Shown: positions 32,781-36,697 of the stretch, piece after piece
How positions within the stretch are numbered: position 1 is the first letter of the stretch
How the letters are laid out: the number at the start of each line of letters is the position of its first letter
Assembly: GCF_001186125.1 (NCBI RefSeq)
Contig: NW_014039749.1
Span: 1-36,697 of the forward strand
Length of the DNA: 36,697 nt
Source: Sphaeroforma arctica JP610
Taxonomy: Eukaryota > Opisthokonta > Ichthyosporea > Ichthyophonida
Reading direction: 5' to 3'
Notes under the pieces: model-generated
Seen by the model: only the letters and a program-made list of their open reading frames with translations
What the model was told of the DNA's origin: nothing
The model's database searches: none
Position numbers and translations under genes: made by a program

Positions 32781-33277
32781 ACATGTGTATGTATTTATAT
32801 AGAAAGACATACACGCTTTGTCTAAATATATTTAGAAGGCTATGTTTTTATATTTCGATAAAATATTTAATAAAGGATACTCTAGCGGGGTCACAAATGA
32901 ACAAAAACTCATTTTGTGCCTATTAATTAGTTGTAAAGGGTCTCAAATGGGCAAACCGCGTTTCAAGCCGGATTTTTAAGCGTCACGAATGTTTTTTGGC
33001 GACAGACAAGAGATCGGTGATAATGTCAATAGAGACTTTTTTAAAAGATGAGCTTCCTTACCCCTATGATTGATTTTACGCCTTAAAAGACCCTACGCGT
33101 CCCAGCCGTGATTTATATATATATATAACAATTATATATGAGATCGGTAGTTCGGTACATACAATTTAATTAAAAATACATGGTACATATGTATCTACCG
33201 ACAATCCATTAACCATAACCTACATACCGAGCTCTGCTCATACCGCCTTCTTTATTTTTTAAAGAAAATATTGTTTC
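32781..33277. other. AT-rich spacer, nothing recognised
   Basis: No exon or RNA gene recognised. Contains short (TA)n at about 33114-33126 and a polyA/T-rich composition. Confidence 0.4.
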
Positions 33278-33735
33278 AGCTACTTGCTTGCTGGCGCGTG
33301 TGAGATAGGATTGCTCACCATCCATCGTCCGATGAATCTACCTTCACTGCCGCCCTTCGCTTATCCACCTTCAGAATTAAAAGAAAATGTTTTATATACG
33401 TGTCAGTACCGTGAGAAAAGAGGTTTTATTCGCCGATTGCGTACTGGCGAATACGGCGACCAAACGCTCACCCTGCTTCATCACATGAATGCACCTTCAC
33501 TGTCATCCTTTGACAATTATTCTTATAATACATCTTTAGTATTAGAATGAAGTTTACACATGGACAGAACCGCGAGCAAACACTGCATGAATTTTTAATT
33601 TTATTTGGCTGCTTGCTTACTGGCGTAAGGGATGATTTTGCTAATCAGACCAGCCATCATCCGATGATTCCTGTATTGTATCAAATTTATACCTATCAGA
33701 ACCGCGAGCACACACTACAATATCATTGACAGCAA
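33278..33735 (+). repeat. Three-copy diverged tandem repeat
   Basis: Copies start near 33278 (AGCTACTTGCTTGCTGGCG), 33430 (GCCGATTGCGTACTGGCG) and 33607 (GGCTGCTTGCTTACTGGCG). Each continues to an ATC(G/A)TCCGATGA- or ATCACATGAATG-like core and then an ACC(T/G)TCACTG / TTC(A/C)TGTAT part. Each ends with CAGTACCGTGAG or CAGAACCGCGAGC. Spacing is 150-180 bases and divergence is visible, so the array is old. It lies 3' of the TM-WH2 gene on the opposite strand. Confidence 0.7.
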
Positions 33736-33862
33736 ACAACAACAGAAGTACACGGCCACATCCGCATGCACGGAAAAACATTACAAATTTGCGCTCCAAG
33801 TGAAATGAACACGCAGCGCAAGTGCAAAGCGACAATAATTTGCGCAGCAAATTATAATGTGG

Positions 33863-36087
33863 CTACGTTATAGGGTAGTACTTGGCTGGATGACGAAGAA
33901 TAACCTGTAGTTGAAAAGCAAGAGGGGGAGGGGAGTTCGATCTCCATCCGATTGCGTGAACAAGAACACACAAGCACTACACTCACCATCTTGTTAATTG
34001 TGTCGTAGATGCTATTCGGGGGTATAGGCGATTTTGGTGCCTCCGACGGGAGGGGGCTGGTGGGCTTCAGCTGTTTACCTGTGCGTGCGCATGAAAGCTG
34101 ATTGCTTAGAACACTGTCAGGGTGTACAATATAATTGTATGTTCGAATAAATGTCGAAGTGTGATCTGAGACGAAATCATATGACTCTCGACGTTGATAG
34201 TTCCAACAGTAGTAGGGACCTATTTTCTTCTTCTTTAAAAAACGCATTAAAACCTATTCCGTAAGTAACCATTCCGACCATATCATCGTCTGATCAACAA
34301 TCCCCAGGTCAATCGGTGAGGAGCATACCACTCAACACTCTATCGCTTTGACAAATCCTACATACCCCGCTTGATGTCGTCTAAGAAACTTGATCCGCCT
34401 GCCGCCTTCGTCACGGGTTGGGTGTTCGTAGGCACTTGCTTACCTAACGCTTGTGCAGGTTTAGGCACAGCCGGGCGCGCGAGTTCTTCTGATTTTCTTG
34501 ACCTCGTAGTGACTGTAGAGACGCACGTGGAAACGCGCATAGCCAGAGCGGATGGCCATTTGGGTAATAAGTACATCAGCGTCAATACTCATAGGTAGAT
34601 GCGGCAACAGGAGATGGGTTCTTTGAATTATACAGGCAGGTGAGAATATTCTAGTCTACATATATAGCATACACATAATTTTAAGCACACGCGAAAGTAC
34701 GAGCATATATGGATACACGCACATACAGTTTGTGTTTACCTTGAGGTGAGGCTTGTGGGAAATTATACCTATCGGCGCGCTATGGGTGGGGACAGCTCAA
34801 AAAGATGGGAAGTTGTGAGTGCGAGTGCTCACAACTTTAGACAAAACTTTCATGCATACACAAAGATAGGTTCATACGCACACATGGGAATAAGTATCAC
34901 AGACACAGACAGATAAATTGCATATACCTATCGGCGCGCTATGGGTGGGGACAGCTCAAAAAGATGGGAAGTTGTGAGTGCGAGAGCACACAACTTTAGA
35001 CAAAACTTTCATGCATACTCATAGATAAGTTCATACGCACACATGGGAATTAGTATCACAGACACAGACAGATACATTCCATACATGTTCAAATTAGAAT
35101 CCAGCTTCTATGAATACCGGTGTGGCTGCTGCTATGAAAGTAAGTCCTCGGACAGTGTCAGTGCGAGTGCGCCCATCTGCAGACACGCATATAAGGAAGT
35201 ACATGTATACAGCCACACACACACACATATCAAGCCTGTACAGATACACACATACGTATATTCCATACACTTCTTCGACAATATACTAGTGGAGTACCAT
35301 ACCTGTGGGGGCGGCCACGGGAGGAGGCAATTCATCGGGGATGGACGGCGCGGGGGGAAGCACGTCCATATCATCCTCGTCGTCGGAAAGAGGGGGTGGC
35401 GGAGGAAGGTCGTCTAGGCTGATAGGTTCTTCCGCTGTATTGTGTAGGGGGTTCACATGTTTTGGATCCTCGAGCGTAGACATGACGCCGAAGCTGAAGA
35501 ACAGGCACACGGCTGTGCACAAGATGCCGTACTTGATGCCCTGTAATGCTTCCTCTGTTGGGAGCATATAAACAAAGTTTGTGTGAGAGTATTATTCGAC
35601 TGTTGATCGGTACGAGTGAATCTGATATAGTAAATATATACGTGCACATACGTGCGTCTTTGTGAGAAATATTGTGTGTATGGTTTCTATGGCAAGAAGT
35701 GACATACATACACGAATCTGCACCACAAGGTGATTGTGATAGGGGCTTGTTGTGCCAACAAACCACTTCAGCCAATATTGCCAGGACATATATTCTCTAT
35801 AGGTCATCGACCCATTAAAGGTAATACAGACATGCATGTAAGTATACATAAATACAAACGTAGGGCAAATTCATAGCTTCTTATACTGAACAGCTTGCAT
35901 CTATTCACATTCATACCTTTGTCATGGAAGAAGTGCTGGGTAGACTTGAGCACTCTTAGCACCATCGCCTGGTAGACACCGCAAAAGCCGAGGTAGATGA
36001 AGCCCATCAGCCGAGAGTCGTAGCACCAGGCCAACGTGCCCAGGAAGAACATACATGCGGTGGTGACTGTGTACATAAACCAGTGAC
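33863..36087 (-). CDS. Membrane protein with proline-rich region and WH2 motif (5' incomplete)
   Basis: Exons on the minus strand, in reading order: 36087-35917, 35554-35303, 34512-34366, 34078-33987, 33904-33863 (stop TAG). Phases chain 1-1-1-1-0, giving about 233 residues without the N-terminus. Exon one encodes two hydrophobic segments (WFMYTVTTACMFFLGTLAW; MGFIYLGFCGVYQAMVLRVL), exon two a third (GIKYGILCTAVCLFFSFGVM). Then come an acidic/proline stretch (DDLPPPPPLSDDEDDMDVLP) and a Pro/Lys linker. A WH2 motif, SFLDDIKRGKQLKPT, is split over the third and fourth exons at the RG codon. WH2 motifs bind monomeric actin, and LPPPPPL suits SH3 or EVH1 domains. The expected topology places the proline/WH2 tail in the cytoplasm. 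I do not recognise the membrane part. The short last exon (VILRHPAKYYPIT) is the weakest piece. Confidence 0.75.
34765..35082. repeat. Tandem duplication of 159 bases in an intron of the TM-WH2 gene
   Basis: 34765-34923 and 34924-35082 are two near-identical copies, both beginning ATACCTATCGGCGCGCTATG, with only a handful of differences. The first copy contains a small hairpin (GTTGTGAG...CTCACAAC) that is partly lost in the second. Looser similarity continues to about 35270. It lies in the intron between 35303 and 34512 on the minus strand. High identity means a recent duplication. Confidence 0.93.
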
Positions 36088-36346
36088 CTGTGACGGAGTG
36101 TAGGGTTTAAGCGTGGGTCCTCGGTCGCTCGAGGATGTAGGAAAAGTGGACGTACGGAACCGAACGATCGTTATAATCGAGCAACAAAGGTTGAATAAGG
36201 ATAGGCATCAAAAGCCTATATCAATCGTGAATAGGAATAGGCATCAGAAGTCTATATCAATTAAATAGAGATATTCATCTTGAGTAACCCGAAACAGTTT
36301 CGTTGGAAGTGAAGTTCTAATATTCGACGATGCAAAGGTTGCTTAC

Positions 36347-36464
36347 AACATGCTCGACAGTCGAAGAATTGTCCAAATGGCGTAGTATTTAGTGTATACA
36401 GAACATCAAACCAAATTGAGAACGTCTGATTTCTTTTGACTAACCAAACTTGTATACATTTCAT
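36347..36464 (-). other. Possible 5' exon of the TM-WH2 gene
   Basis: Reading on the minus strand, an ATG at 36464 opens MKCIQVWLVKRNQTFSIWF... and runs to a donor T/GTAAGC after 36347. The length (118 bases) leaves phase 1, which is what exon 36087-35917 requires. The peptide has no family resemblance that I can see and ends Cys-rich. The real first exon may lie outside the window. Confidence 0.25.
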
Positions 36465-36529
36465 ACGGTGAAGTTCCTGATTGAATTTCAATAAGCAAAC
36501 AGGTAAGCCGAAAAACACGCACATGCACA

Positions 36530-36697
36530 TGTGTATATGTATATATGTATATATATATATATATATAATATATTATATATACTATTTGTCTCTCTCTCGC
36601 ATATATATATATATATATACTATTTGTCTCTCTCTCGCGCTATATATATATTATTATATATATATATGTCTTGTCTCTCTCTCGCGCTATAAGTATA
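36530..36697. repeat. TA-microsatellite with repeated CTCTCTCTCGC block
   Basis: (TA)n tracts alternate with three copies of a block ending TTGTCTCTCTCTCGC (about 36585, 36626 and 36671), spaced roughly 40-45 bases. The window ends within it. Confidence 0.9.

Overview
The window looks like nuclear DNA of an intron-rich unicellular eukaryote. Coding exons are short, introns of roughly 150-900 bases are flanked by GT...AG, and exon phases chain correctly over long distances. The gene content (a large formin, a syntenin-type tandem-PDZ protein, a RUS/DUF647 protein, a WH2 protein) together with long, repeat-bearing introns would fit a unicellular holozoan such as an ichthyosporean of the Sphaeroforma type. 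That placement is an inference from family knowledge, not a database result.

Layout. (1) 1083-20156, plus strand: one very large formin gene, modelled here as 35 exons and about 1,923 residues. It has an acidic, repeat-bearing N-terminal exon, linker exons, a coiled coil, an FH1 region split into twelve mostly tiny proline exons that almost all begin and end in phase 1, a full FH2 domain, and a basic tail. (2) 21087-25852, plus strand: a 12-exon RUS/RUSF1 (DUF647) gene, 476 residues, recognisable along its whole length. (3) 27222-about 28071, minus strand: an exon encoding two PDZ domains and a C-terminal segment in syntenin order; its 5' part is not found. (4) 28075-33740: about 5.7 kb with no convincing gene, holding GTGA-rich simple sequence, a foldback element, a 26-base perfect palindrome, a 12-base minisatellite, about 1.1 kb of CATA-type microsatellite and a three-copy diverged repeat. 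(5) 33863-36087, minus strand, 5' end incomplete: a membrane protein with three hydrophobic segments, a proline/acidic stretch and a WH2 actin-binding motif.

Two of the four genes (formin, TM-WH2 protein) act on actin, and syntenins are membrane-associated scaffolds. The genes are on both strands and there is no sign of an operon, so any shared function is only suggestive.

The most notable signal is the FH1 exon array. Each small exon encodes one or two polyproline tracts, and because its flanking introns are in the same phase it can be skipped or duplicated without changing the frame. The array also holds two probable dead exon copies (10200-10235, 11947-11979) and one microsatellite-rich exon (9851-10044) that is one base out of phase. 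A second theme is duplicated splice-donor neighbourhoods, at 6711-7135 in the formin and 21921-22004 in the RUS gene. No retroviral or other virus-like element, rRNA, tRNA or CRISPR array was recognised.
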